Shown in pieces: positions 14,107 to 21,193 of a DNA stretch of 26,783 nt; the stretch's first letter is position 1; the number at the start of each line of letters is the position of its first letter. Made by a program: the position numbers and the translations under genes. This DNA comes from UBA4742 sp002403895 (GTDB lineage Bacteria > Actinomycetota > Acidimicrobiia > Acidimicrobiales > Acidimicrobilacustridaceae): positions 1-26,783 of the forward strand of contig DAISGD010000044.1 in NCBI GenBank assembly GCA_036823295.1, in the 5' to 3' direction. The notes under the pieces were generated by a model. It saw nothing but the letters and a program-made list of their open reading frames with translations, did not search any database and was not told the DNA's origin.

Positions 14107-14900
14107 GCGCGCTGGCGACCCTCGATGGCGCCCGGGTGTTGGTGACCGGGGCCTCGTCGGGCATCGGAGCCGCCCTGGCCCCGATGCTGGCCGAGCGGGG
14201 AGCGACGGTGGGCCTCGTGGCCCGCCGGACCGAGCGCCTGGCGCAGATCCTGGCCGCTTGCGAGGCCCACGGCGATGGGCACCGCCTGTGGAGCGTCGAC
14301 CTCTCTGACCCCGATGCCGCCGCCGCCGTCGCCCTCGCGGCCTGGGACAGATTCGGCGGTCTCGACGCGGTCGTGAACAACGCCGGACAGCCGATGCGCC
14401 GCCGGGTGCAGCAGCTCGACCTGGCCACGGTCGAGGCGGTCATGCGCACCAACTTCCTCTCACCGGTGGCCCTGAGCTTGGCCGTGCTCCCTCGCATGCT
14501 CGAACGCGACGCCGGGGTGATCGTCAACGTTTCGAGCCTCGGTGGCCGGCTCGGCATTGCCAACGAGGCCGCCTACTCGGCGTCGAAGTTCGCGCTCTCG
14601 GGGTGGTCCGAAGCCATGGCCATGGACCTGTGGTCGACGGGGGTCGAAGTTCGCCTCATCACACCGGGGGCGATCGACACCGAGATCTGGGACCAACCGG
14701 GCAACGACCCAGCGCCCTACGACGGGCCCTTCGAGCCGGCCGCGACGGTTGCCCAGACGATCTGCGACGCGCTGGTGACCGACGGCTTCGAGCGCTACGT
14801 CCCCGACCTCAAAGCCATCGCCGAATTCAAGACGAGCGACATCGACACGTTCATGGCCGGCGCGGTCTCATTCGTGTCCGACAAGGAGGCCGGCCCGTGA
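14103..14900 (+). CDS. Short-chain dehydrogenase/reductase
   Basis: A 265-aa classical SDR, likely NAD(P)-dependent oxidation or reduction of an alcohol or ketone. The motifs are TGASSGIG (15-22), NNAG (92-95), Ser145 in NVSSLGG, Tyr158 and Lys162 (YSASK). The arginines after the second strand (VARRTERL, 39-46) hint at NADP preference. The GTG start at 14103 overlaps the stop of the lipoate-ligase-like gene (GTGA), and its own stop overlaps the next gene's GTG. The three genes are therefore translationally coupled and probably controlled by operator site 4. Specific substrate unknown. Confidence 0.9.
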   Translation: MSALATLDGARVLVTGASSGIGAALAPMLAERGATVGLVARRTERLAQILAACEAHGDGHRLWSVDLSDPDAAAAVALAAWDRFGGLDAVVNNAGQPMRRRVQQLDLATVEAVMRTNFLSPVALSLAVLPRMLERDAGVIVNVSSLGGRLGIANEAAYSASKFALSGWSEAMAMDLWSTGVEVRLITPGAIDTEIWDQPGNDPAPYDGPFEPAATVAQTICDALVTDGFERYVPDLKAIAEFKTSDIDTFMAGAVSFVSDKEAGP

Positions 14901-16129
14901 AGGCGCTGCAGTTCCTGACTGACCCCGAGCCGTGGCCCGAGCCGCTGGCCGACGACGCACCCCGCCTGTTGCGCAACCTCAGCACCGTGCCCATGGCCTT
15001 GGTCGACCTCGACGACCCCCCGATCGTCGCCGACGACTGGCTCGTGCTGCGCAACCGACTCACCGGCATCTGCGGATCGGACTCGAAGCAGGTCCTCATG
15101 GACTTCGACGATTCCGACGACAATCCCATGACGGCGTTCATCTCCTTCCCGCAGGTTCTCGGGCACGAGGTCGTCGGCGTGGTGGACACCACCGGGCCGG
15201 CGGTGACCGGCCTCGACGTCGGCCAGCGCGTCGTGCTCTTCCCCAACCTCGGGTGCCGGCCTCGGGGCATCTCGCCGCTGTGCCCGGCGTGCCAGCGCGG
15301 CGACTACTCCATCTGCGGGAACTTCCATGGCGGGCGGCTCTCGCCCGGCATCCACACCGGCAACGCGGTCGAGGCCACCGGTGGCTTCGCCGAGCGGCTG
15401 CCCGCCCACGTGAGCATGGCGTTCCCCGTCCCCGACGCCATCGACGACGAGGTGGCGGTCCTGGCCGACCCGTGGTCGGTCTCGTTCCACGCCATCACCC
15501 GCAATCCACCGCCCCCCGGCGCCAAGGTCATCGTCTACGGCGCCGGCGCTCTGGGGACCACCGCCACCGCCATCCTGCGTCAGCTCTACCCGACCGTCGA
15601 GGTGGCCACCGTCGCCCGCTGGCCGGCACAGGCCGACGAGGCCCGCTCGCTGGGGGCCGAGGTGTTCGCCCCGGAACCAGCCGAGGCGCTCCTCGAGGCG
15701 CTGGCCGCCTGGTCGGGGGCCACGCTGCGCCAGCCGTGGAACGGTCTCCCCGTCGCCTATCCCGGCCACGTCGACGTCGTCTACGACACCATCGGTGCGC
15801 CGGCCACGGTGGAGCTGGGCCTGCGCATCCTGCGCGAGCAGGGCACCCTGGTGCAGCTCGGCGTGAGCTCCCCGGCCCGCTTCGAATGGACGCCCTGGTA
15901 CTTCAAGGAACTCCGGCTGATCGGCTCGAACGCGTTCGGCGACGAGACGTTCGAGGGCCGCCACCAGCACGCCTTCGATCACTTCTTCGAGCTGTTGACC
16001 GACGGTCGGATCGACCTGACCGGCATGCTCACACACCGCTTCCGTCTCGACGAATGGCGCGAGGCGTTCACCACGATCGTCCGCCAGGGCGAGACCGGGG
16101 CGATCAAGGTGGCGTTCGACTTCCGCTGA
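14897..16129 (+). CDS. Zinc-dependent medium-chain alcohol dehydrogenase
   Basis: A 410-aa MDR-family dehydrogenase, somewhat longer than the usual 340-380 aa. The catalytic zinc ligands are visible: Cys59 in TGICGSD and His90-Glu91 in VLGHEVVG. The structural zinc lobe has Cys120, Cys129, Cys132 and Cys140, with a longer first spacing than in liver-type enzymes. The Rossmann motif VYGAGALG is at 213-220. It starts at GTG 14897, overlapping the SDR stop, with AAGGAGG at 14883-14889 upstream. It is third in the operon under operator site 4 and likely oxidises a hydroxylated intermediate alongside the SDR. It converges with the ureidoglycolate-lyase-like gene, with only six bases between the stops. 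Confidence 0.9.
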   Translation: MKALQFLTDPEPWPEPLADDAPRLLRNLSTVPMALVDLDDPPIVADDWLVLRNRLTGICGSDSKQVLMDFDDSDDNPMTAFISFPQVLGHEVVGVVDTTGPAVTGLDVGQRVVLFPNLGCRPRGISPLCPACQRGDYSICGNFHGGRLSPGIHTGNAVEATGGFAERLPAHVSMAFPVPDAIDDEVAVLADPWSVSFHAITRNPPPPGAKVIVYGAGALGTTATAILRQLYPTVEVATVARWPAQADEARSLGAEVFAPEPAEALLEALAAWSGATLRQPWNGLPVAYPGHVDVVYDTIGAPATVELGLRILREQGTLVQLGVSSPARFEWTPWYFKELRLIGSNAFGDETFEGRHQHAFDHFFELLTDGRIDLTGMLTHRFRLDEWREAFTTIVRQGETGAIKVAFDFR

Positions 16130-16135
16130 GCGTGC

Positions 16136-16606
16136 TCAGACCTGCACCTCTACCACTACACCGAGATCGCGGGCCAGGTAGGCCACCTCGTTGTCCCCCG
16201 TGACGTCGCGCGCCTGCACGTTGGCCAGGTGCACCTGCGGGCCGATCGGATAGGGACCCCAGTGCCAGGTGGCGATGGCGAGGTTGATGCCCTGGGCGCC
16301 CGAGATGGTGAAGGCCCGAATGGCATCGAGGTGGGCGGGGTCGGAGAAGTCGACATCGGGCGGAGCGACCACCACCACGGCCGGCGCACCCCCGAGGGGG
16401 ACGAGCATCTGGGTGGCGGTGTGGTGGCGGTTGAGCACCTCGCAGCGCAGCGGCCGCCAGTCGTAGGACAGCACGTCGAGGTGGAACTCGGCGCCGTGGC
16501 GCAACTCGAGCACGCACTCGTCGACCCCCACGACCTGGCCGAACGGTCGCCAGCCGTCGGAGCTGAGTGGCTCGGCCGCGATCCGGTGGACCTCTTCACC
16601 AGCCAT
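16136..16606 (-). CDS. Ureidoglycolate lyase-like (AllA-family) protein
   Basis: A 156-aa protein with the AllA cupin-like pattern: NRHHTATQMLVPLGGAP at 59-75 (family ERH..gSQ.F.P..g.p) and RAFTISGAQGINLAIATWHW at 97-116, matching the GqGV.....WHhp region. Ureidoglycolate lyase splits ureidoglycolate into glyoxylate and urea in purine breakdown. No other allantoin or purine genes are nearby, so a different hydroxy- or keto-acid substrate is more likely here. The ATG at 16606 has GGGGGAG upstream. It shares operator site 5 with the divergent cupin. Family assignment is moderate; function is uncertain. Confidence 0.75.
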   Translation of the reverse strand: MAGEEVHRIAAEPLSSDGWRPFGQVVGVDECVLELRHGAEFHLDVLSYDWRPLRCEVLNRHHTATQMLVPLGGAPAVVVVAPPDVDFSDPAHLDAIRAFTISGAQGINLAIATWHWGPYPIGPQVHLANVQARDVTGDNEVAYLARDLGVVVEVQV

Positions 16607-16630
16607 GTCCGCTCCCCCTCGCTGTTCTAG

Positions 16631-16648
16631 TCTGACGTCGACGTCATG
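16631..16648. promoter_or_regulatory. Operator palindrome, site 5 (AllA-like / cupin divergent promoter)
   Basis: TCTGACGTCGACGTCATG keeps the TGAC-N6-GTCA core with a palindromic GTCGAC centre; the outer bases are the most divergent of the seven sites. It lies in the 54-bp gap, 24 bases from the minus-strand ATG and 12 from the plus-strand ATG. Confidence 0.72.
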
Positions 16649-16660
16649 TTAGGAGCTGCC

Positions 16661-17038
16661 ATGGATGTTCGATCGATCGAAGACGTGGCCCCCGTGGTCG
16701 AGCACAACGGAACGGTGCCCGTGTGGTGGCTCGTGCAACCCCGCGAGATGAAGGAGATCACCGACGGGGGGCACCTCGAACTGGTGAGCGAGTTCGAGGT
16801 GGCGGGGGGTGGTCTCGTCGACCCGCATCAACACCCGACGCATGAGTTCTATTACGTGACCTCGGGCCGGGGACTGATGACCATCGGCGACGAGGAGCGG
16901 GAGATCGGCCAGGGCGACCTGGTCCACATCCCGCCCGACACGATGCACAGCCTGCGGCCGGTTTCCGACCATGCGCCGATCCACTGCTTCTGTTTTGCGG
17001 TCGGCGTGAAGGACGCCGGGCCGGTCGACTACACCTGA
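16661..17038 (+). CDS. Small single-domain cupin protein
   Basis: A 125-aa cupin_2-type beta-barrel. The first cupin motif supplies the metal ligands His56, His58 and Glu62 (HQHPTHEFYYVTSG) and the second gives His96 (HIPPDTMHSL), so a metal site is complete. Such proteins may be dioxygenases, isomerases or decarboxylases, or may bind effectors. ATG 16661 is chosen because AGGAG at 16651-16655 is five bases upstream; an in-frame ATG at 16646 lies inside the operator. It is divergent from the AllA-like gene across operator site 5. The next gene starts 28 bases after its stop but appears to have its own promoter. Confidence 0.85.
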   Translation: MDVRSIEDVAPVVEHNGTVPVWWLVQPREMKEITDGGHLELVSEFEVAGGGLVDPHQHPTHEFYYVTSGRGLMTIGDEEREIGQGDLVHIPPDTMHSLRPVSDHAPIHCFCFAVGVKDAGPVDYT

Positions 17039-17054
17039 TAACCGCGCTCGAGCG

Positions 17055-17060
17055 TATGGT
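17055..17060 (+). promoter_or_regulatory. -10 box for the DinB/isomerase-like gene, leaderless
   Basis: TATGGT ends six bases before ATG 17067, the same spacing as the other putative leaderless promoters. No TGAC-N6-GTCA operator is attached, so this gene appears to be outside the regulon. Confidence 0.55.
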
Positions 17061-17066
17061 GGCTCG

Positions 17067-17900
17067 ATGTTGATATCGCCGCGGTACGAGGGGCCGCCCA
17101 TCTTCTCGATCGAAGGACCAGTGGGCGACTCGTTCGCTCCGGTGGTGCGGCAACGGAGGCGGCTGGAAGCGACGCTCGTCGGGCTCAGCAAGGATGACTG
17201 GGGATCGGCGAGTCGCTGTGTAGGTTGGACCGTTCAGGACGTGGTTGCCCACCTCGTAGGAGTCAACGCGTTCTGGCAGGGGTCGGTGATTGCCGGGCTC
17301 AGCGGTACACCTACGCGGATCCTGGCCGACTTTGACCCCGCGGCGACGCCGCCGTTGATGGTTGACGGGATGCGCTCGATGGGGCCGGCGGAAGTGCTCG
17401 ACATGTTCGTGTCATCGAACGACGCGTTCCTCGGCGCGATCGCCGGCCTGGACGAAACGGGTTGGTCGACACTTGCCGAATCACCTCCCGGCCATGTCCC
17501 GATTCGACTCCTCAGTGACCACGCGTTGTGGGACTGCTGGGTGCACGAGCGCGATGTCGTTCTCCCCCTCGGGTTGACGGCCGCGGTGGAGCCGGACGAG
17601 GTGCGGTCGTGCTTACGCTATGCGGCCGCGCTCAGTCCGGCGTTGGCGATCGGCACTGAGAACGCGGCCGCCGGTGTCTTCGCCGTCGAGGCCAGCAATC
17701 CCGACTTGTGCTTCGTGCTCGAAGTCGGCGACTCGGTCGTCGTGCGCGCTGGCCCGGCCCCGAGTGGCGCGCCGTGCCTGCGGGGCGGAGCGGTGGAGTT
17801 GGTCGAAGCATTGAGCATCCGGGCACCACTGCCGTTCTCGGCTCCAGCCGAGTGGCGACAGCTACTCAATGGTCTGGCGACGGTGTTCGACTCGGCGTAG
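17067..17900 (+). CDS. DinB-fold mycothiol-dependent maleylpyruvate isomerase-like protein
   Basis: A 277-aa protein with the N-terminal helical metal-binding domain of the MDMPI group (helix RRRLEATLVGLSKDDW 31-45, CVGWTVQDVVAHL 51-63) and a C-terminal sterol-carrier-like domain. His62, Asp156 and His160 (DCWVHERD) sit where the family places its metal ligands. Known members use mycothiol to isomerise maleylpyruvate; many relatives have unknown thiol-transfer roles. Its third-position bases look more A/T-rich than those of the neighbours (gtt, gta, tgt, gga). With the lack of the shared operator, this suggests a different history. The ATG at 17067 is apparently leaderless behind TATGGT. The exact reaction is unknown. 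Confidence 0.8.
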   Translation: MLISPRYEGPPIFSIEGPVGDSFAPVVRQRRRLEATLVGLSKDDWGSASRCVGWTVQDVVAHLVGVNAFWQGSVIAGLSGTPTRILADFDPAATPPLMVDGMRSMGPAEVLDMFVSSNDAFLGAIAGLDETGWSTLAESPPGHVPIRLLSDHALWDCWVHERDVVLPLGLTAAVEPDEVRSCLRYAAALSPALAIGTENAAAGVFAVEASNPDLCFVLEVGDSVVVRAGPAPSGAPCLRGGAVELVEALSIRAPLPFSAPAEWRQLLNGLATVFDSA

Positions 17901-17929
17901 GGCATCAGCGCACCGCGGAGCACGACGCC

Positions 17930-18080
17930 ATGACCACCTTCGTGGTGGCTGTCGACGGCGACACGGCTGTGGTGCGCGTCGCTGTCGACTACGGCGATCC
18001 GGTCACCAGCCGCTGGCTCGACCTGTGGGTGCTCCGCTTCGACGAGGCCGGCCGGTGTCGGGCATTCGAGGAGTGGCCCT
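17930..18080 (+). pseudogene. C-terminal half of a SnoaL-like protein, running into the gap
   Basis: The readable residues (VVAVDGDTAVVRVAVDYGDP, then DLWVLRFDEAGRCRAFEEWP) look like the last strands of a SnoaL-fold domain, whose usual ending is EEWPFWPG. The first half of the domain is missing. The in-frame codons just before the ATG (HQRTAEHDA) also look related, and they abut the stop of the preceding gene, which suggests an N-terminal truncation. GGAG at 17917-17920 could still allow translation from 17930. The 3' end lies in the N-gap, so it may be a relic or an assembly artefact. Confidence 0.5.
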
Positions 18081-18180
18081 NNNNNNNNNNNNNNNNNNNN
18101 NNNNNNNNNNNNNNNNNNNNNNNNNNNNNNNNNNNNNNNNNNNNNNNNNNNNNNNNNNNNNNNNNNNNNNNNNNNNNNNN
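18081..18180. other. Scaffold gap of 100 N with no flank overlap
   Basis: Unlike the first gap, the bases before (ending gagtggccct) and after (starting ccgaggcgac) do not overlap, so real sequence of unknown length is missing. The next 98 bases (18181-18278) hold no recognisable gene, repeat or terminator. Confidence 0.85.
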
Positions 18181-18278
18181 CCGAGGCGACGTCAAACTGC
18201 CGAAGTAGCTCTCCCGCCACCAATGGGACTGAGAATTACGTCCAGCCTCCACTTGAGCGCTCCGCCCGGGATCGCCGC

Positions 18279-18920
18279 TCAGGATCCCGGCTCGGCCCGC
18301 CGCACCGGCGAGGGGTCGAGTCCCAGGAGCTCGACCGTGGTGGCTCCCGCCCGCAGTTGCTCGAACAGCTCGGCCTCGCGGGACTCGCGCCGCTCGGCCG
18401 CATCGAGCACCTCGGCCAACCGGACGCCGGGCACGACGGTCACGCCGTCGGCGTCGCCCACCACGATGTCGCCGGCCGCCACCCCGACCCCGCCGACCTG
18501 CACCGGCTCGCCCACCGTCCCGGTGGCGGCCTTGGCCGCGCCCCGCAGGGCGATCAGGGTCGAGAACACCGCGAAATGGTGAGCCTCGAGAGCGGCGACA
18601 TCACGTACCCCACCTTCGATCACCAGGCCGGCGACGCCACGAGCCTCGGCCCCCGTGGTGAGCACTTCACCCCAGTAGCCCCGCTCCGGCTCGCCATCGA
18701 TCTGCACCACGAGCACCTGGCCGGGCGACGCCGTGGCCGTCGCCACGTGGATGGCCAGGTTGTCGCCCGGCGAGCAGCGCACCGGCAACGCCTCGCCGAC
18801 GAGTGTCGCTCCGGCCCAGGCCGGGCGTATCGCCGCGGCCATGGACGCACCACCGGACTCGCCCAGGGTGGCGGCGCCGAGCCGGGCCAAGGTCGCCCGA
18901 ACGTTGGCCGGGAGCGCCAC
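18279..18920 (-). CDS. RraA-like protein (RraA / HMG-CHA aldolase family)
   Basis: A 213-aa protein with the RraA fold. The signature GVAGLVIEGGVRDV is at 95-108, with the Arg106-Asp107 pair used for substrate and metal binding, and GDIVVGDADGVTVVP follows near 154. Family members are class II aldolases or decarboxylases acting on 4-hydroxy-4-methyl-2-oxoglutarate-type acids and oxaloacetate; the regulator RraA of RNase E is a relative. In this catabolic context a lyase is likelier. The frame stays open upstream through the dehydrogenase gene, but the homology begins at GTG 18920, two bases after that gene's stop, so translation is probably coupled. It is second in a minus-strand operon under operator site 6. 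Confidence 0.85.
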   Translation of the reverse strand: MALPANVRATLARLGAATLGESGGASMAAAIRPAWAGATLVGEALPVRCSPGDNLAIHVATATASPGQVLVVQIDGEPERGYWGEVLTTGAEARGVAGLVIEGGVRDVAALEAHHFAVFSTLIALRGAAKAATGTVGEPVQVGGVGVAAGDIVVGDADGVTVVPGVRLAEVLDAAERRESREAELFEQLRAGATTVELLGLDPSPVRRAEPGS

Positions 18921-18922
18921 GG

Positions 18923-19939
18923 TCAGATCACCGACTCGCCGGCTTCGACCCGCTCCCGCAACAGCTCCGCCAACCGGGCCCGGTGGTACGCGGCGTCGCC
19001 GAAGCTCAGCCCGTCGAGATGGGCCCGTTTGAGGTACAGGTGCAGGTCGTGCTCCCAGGTGAAGCCGATGCCCCCGTGCACCTGGAGCGCCGAGGCCATC
19101 ACCCGCGAGCCGGCGTCGCTGCACCAGCATTTCGCCACCGAGGCGGCGACAGCGGCGTCGGGGTCGCGCTCGGCGACGCACCACGCGGCCCAGTAGACCG
19201 ACGACCGCATCCCTTCGACGTCGACGAGCATGTCGGCGCAGCGGTGTTTGACCGCCTGGAAGCTCCCGATCGGCCGGCCGAACTGCACCCGTTCGCCGGC
19301 ATAGGCCACCGAGAGGTCGAGGGCCCGCTGGGCGAGGCCCAACAGCTCGGCGGCGTAGGCCACGGCGGCCACCTGCCCGTAGCGCTCGACGACCTCCGCT
19401 CCGCCGAGGTCGAGGCGGGGCGCGCCCACCAGATCGGCCGAGCGGAGCCAGCCGAGCTGCCGGGTGAGGTCCATCGCCGGCTCGGCCGGCGGTCGGTGGT
19501 CGCGCACGTCGATGGCCACCAGCCGGTCGGCTTCGGGTACCACCACGACCTCGGCGATCGGGGCGTAGACGCACGGTTCCTCGAGTCGCCAGGCCACCGC
19601 CGCGATCGACGTTCCGTCGAGCAGCAGCGGGCCCCACGGCGACTCACCGAGGAGCTCGAGCGCCACCATCTGGCTCAGGATCGGCGCCGGCGACACCTGG
19701 GCCCCGACCTGCTCGAGTACCACTGCGGCCTCGACCCAGCCGAGGCTCACGCCCCCGAGCGCCTCGGGGACGGCCAGGCCGCACCAGCCCTGCTCGACCA
19801 TCGCGGCCCACAGCTTCTCGTCGGGGGCGCCGCCGCGCTCGGTCGCGGCCCGGGCGACGGCGAGCGACGAGCGACCGGCCAGAAGGTTCGCCGCCGCGGA
19901 ACGCAGCGCTTGCTGTTCGTCGGACAGCTCGAAGTCCAC
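18923..19939 (-). CDS. Acyl-CoA dehydrogenase-family protein (shorter, 338-aa type)
   Basis: An FAD-dependent acyl-CoA dehydrogenase-family protein, at 338 aa shorter than the usual 380-400. Recognisable parts are GWCGLAVPEALGG (51-63), ERVQFGRPIGSFQAVKH in the C-terminal helical domain, and HGGIGFTWEHDLHLYLKRA (288-306), where Glu296 is in the position typical of this subgroup. The middle domain is short and lacks a clear FAD-loop signature. Actinobacteria use such short proteins with a longer partner as alpha2beta2 enzymes, for example in steroid side-chain degradation. The longer one is divergently encoded 45 bases away. The GTG at 19939 lies eight bases after TACGCT, so the mRNA is probably leaderless under operator site 6. 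Confidence 0.88.
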   Translation of the reverse strand: MDFELSDEQQALRSAAANLLAGRSSLAVARAATERGGAPDEKLWAAMVEQGWCGLAVPEALGGVSLGWVEAAVVLEQVGAQVSPAPILSQMVALELLGESPWGPLLLDGTSIAAVAWRLEEPCVYAPIAEVVVVPEADRLVAIDVRDHRPPAEPAMDLTRQLGWLRSADLVGAPRLDLGGAEVVERYGQVAAVAYAAELLGLAQRALDLSVAYAGERVQFGRPIGSFQAVKHRCADMLVDVEGMRSSVYWAAWCVAERDPDAAVAASVAKCWCSDAGSRVMASALQVHGGIGFTWEHDLHLYLKRAHLDGLSFGDAAYHRARLAELLRERVEAGESVI

Positions 19940-19947
19940 GGTCGGCG

Positions 19948-19953
19948 AGCGTA
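19948..19953 (-). promoter_or_regulatory. -10 box for the short acyl-CoA dehydrogenase gene, leaderless
   Basis: The complement reads TACGCT and abuts operator site 6. It ends eight bases before the GTG at 19939. Confidence 0.6.
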
Positions 19954-19971
19954 CCTGACACCGACGTCACC
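19954..19971. promoter_or_regulatory. Operator palindrome, site 6 (between the two acyl-CoA dehydrogenases)
   Basis: CCTGACACCGACGTCACC carries TGAC-N6-GTCA. It fills the space between the outward-facing boxes TACGCT (minus) and TACGAT (plus), so both dehydrogenase genes would be switched together. Confidence 0.82.
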
Positions 19972-19977
19972 TACGAT
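19972..19977 (+). promoter_or_regulatory. -10 box for the 19985-24620 operon, leaderless
   Basis: TACGAT begins at the base after operator site 6 and ends seven bases before the GTG at 19985. No Shine-Dalgarno sequence is present. Confidence 0.6.
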
Positions 19978-19984
19978 GCGAGGC

Positions 19985-21193
19985 GTGGACCTCACCCCCA
20001 CCGCCGAGCACGAAGAGCTGCGGGCCGAGTGCCGGGCCTGGCTGCGCGACCGCCTGCCGTGGGAGTACGGGTCAGGCCTGCCGCCGCGGTTCGCCACCCT
20101 TGACGAGGAGGTCGCCTTCGGACGTGATTGGCAGCACCAGCTGGCCGACGGCCGTTGGGTTGGCGTCACGTGGCCCGAGGCCTACGGCGGACGTGGCGCC
20201 GGCGCGCTGGCGCACTACGTGGTGCAGGAAGAGCTGGCCCGGGCCCGGGCCCCCGAGCTGGTGGGGCGCATCGGGGTCAACCTGGTCGGCCCCACGCTCC
20301 TCACCCACGGCACGCCCGGCCAGCGCGACCGTTGGCTGCCGGCCATCCTGCGGGCCGACATGCTGTTCTGCCAGCTGTTCAGCGAACCGGGGGCCGGCAG
20401 CGACCTGGCCGCACTGGCGACCCGCGCCACCCGCCACGACGGTGGCTGGGTGCTCGACGGCCAGAAGGTGTGGACCTCATATGCCCAGTTCGCCGATTGG
20501 GGACTCTGCCTCGCCCGCACCGACCCCGCTGTGCGCAAACAGGCGGGAATCACCGCCTTCGTCGTCGACATGAGCGCCCCCGGTGTCGAGGTCCGGCCGC
20601 TACGTCAACTCACCGGTGAATCCGATTTCAACGAGGTGTTCCTCACCGGCGTGGTCGTCCCCGACGACTGCGTGATCGGTGAGGTGAACGACGGCTGGCG
20701 GGTGTCGTCGTCGACCCTCACCCACGAGCGGGGCACCAACCCCCGCCAGCTCGTCATCCACGCCCAGCACCTCGACGAGCTGCTGCGCTTGGCCCTCAGC
20801 CAAGGCGGGTTCGACGACCGGCGCACCGCCCACCGGCTGGCCGAGGCCTTTGTCGAAGTCAAGCTCTTCCAACTGCACAACTGGCGATCGCTGTCGCGCC
20901 TCGAGGCCGGACAAGCGGTCGGGCCGGAGGGCTCTGCCCTCAAGCTCTACTGGTCGGAGATGAGCCAGCGCCTCCACCGCCTGGCGCTCGACGTGCTGGG
21001 TCCGGCCGCCCCGCTCGCCCAGGGTGCTGACGGCAACCCCGGTGACGGCGAGTGGCAACGCTCGTGGCTCTACTACCAGGCCGCCTCGATCTTCGCCGGC
21101 ACCAACGAGATCCAGCGCAACATCATTGGCGAGCGAGTGCTCGGTCTGCCCCGCGAGTCGGTGCCGGCCGATGCCTCCAGGGGGTTGACATGA
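19985..21193 (+). CDS. Acyl-CoA dehydrogenase (longer, 402-aa type)
   Basis: An FAD-dependent acyl-CoA dehydrogenase-family protein of normal length. The signature around the flavin is clear (CQLFSEPGAGSDLA, 129-142), with GVTWPEAYGGRG at 60-71 and the C-terminal FAD-binding stretch GTNEIQRNIIGERVLGLPRE (372-391). In medium-chain enzymes the catalytic Glu directly precedes that GT motif (YEGT); here the sequence is FAGT, with Ala371. The base must therefore come from another position or from a partner subunit, as in heteromeric actinobacterial enzymes. GTG 19985 is chosen because it lies seven bases after TACGAT and the N-terminus (MDLTPTAEHEELRAECR) is typical. It is first of four genes, with its stop overlapping the crotonase ATG. 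Confidence 0.92.
   Translation: MDLTPTAEHEELRAECRAWLRDRLPWEYGSGLPPRFATLDEEVAFGRDWQHQLADGRWVGVTWPEAYGGRGAGALAHYVVQEELARARAPELVGRIGVNLVGPTLLTHGTPGQRDRWLPAILRADMLFCQLFSEPGAGSDLAALATRATRHDGGWVLDGQKVWTSYAQFADWGLCLARTDPAVRKQAGITAFVVDMSAPGVEVRPLRQLTGESDFNEVFLTGVVVPDDCVIGEVNDGWRVSSSTLTHERGTNPRQLVIHAQHLDELLRLALSQGGFDDRRTAHRLAEAFVEVKLFQLHNWRSLSRLEAGQAVGPEGSALKLYWSEMSQRLHRLALDVLGPAAPLAQGADGNPGDGEWQRSWLYYQAASIFAGTNEIQRNIIGERVLGLPRESVPADASRGLT

Noticed and set aside
16646..16660. Earlier in-frame ATG for the cupin gene
   Set aside because: It lies inside operator site 5 and has no ribosome site. AGGAG five bases before ATG 16661 supports the later start.
18061..18200. Possibility that the second N-gap is also a collapsed contig overlap
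   Set aside because: The flanks share no overlapping end sequence, and joining them directly does not complete a SnoaL domain.
18279..19637. A possible 452-aa fusion of an N-terminal extension with the RraA-like protein
   Set aside because: Codons upstream of 18920 are a shifted frame of the acyl-CoA dehydrogenase gene and carry no domain. RraA homology starts exactly at GTG 18920.
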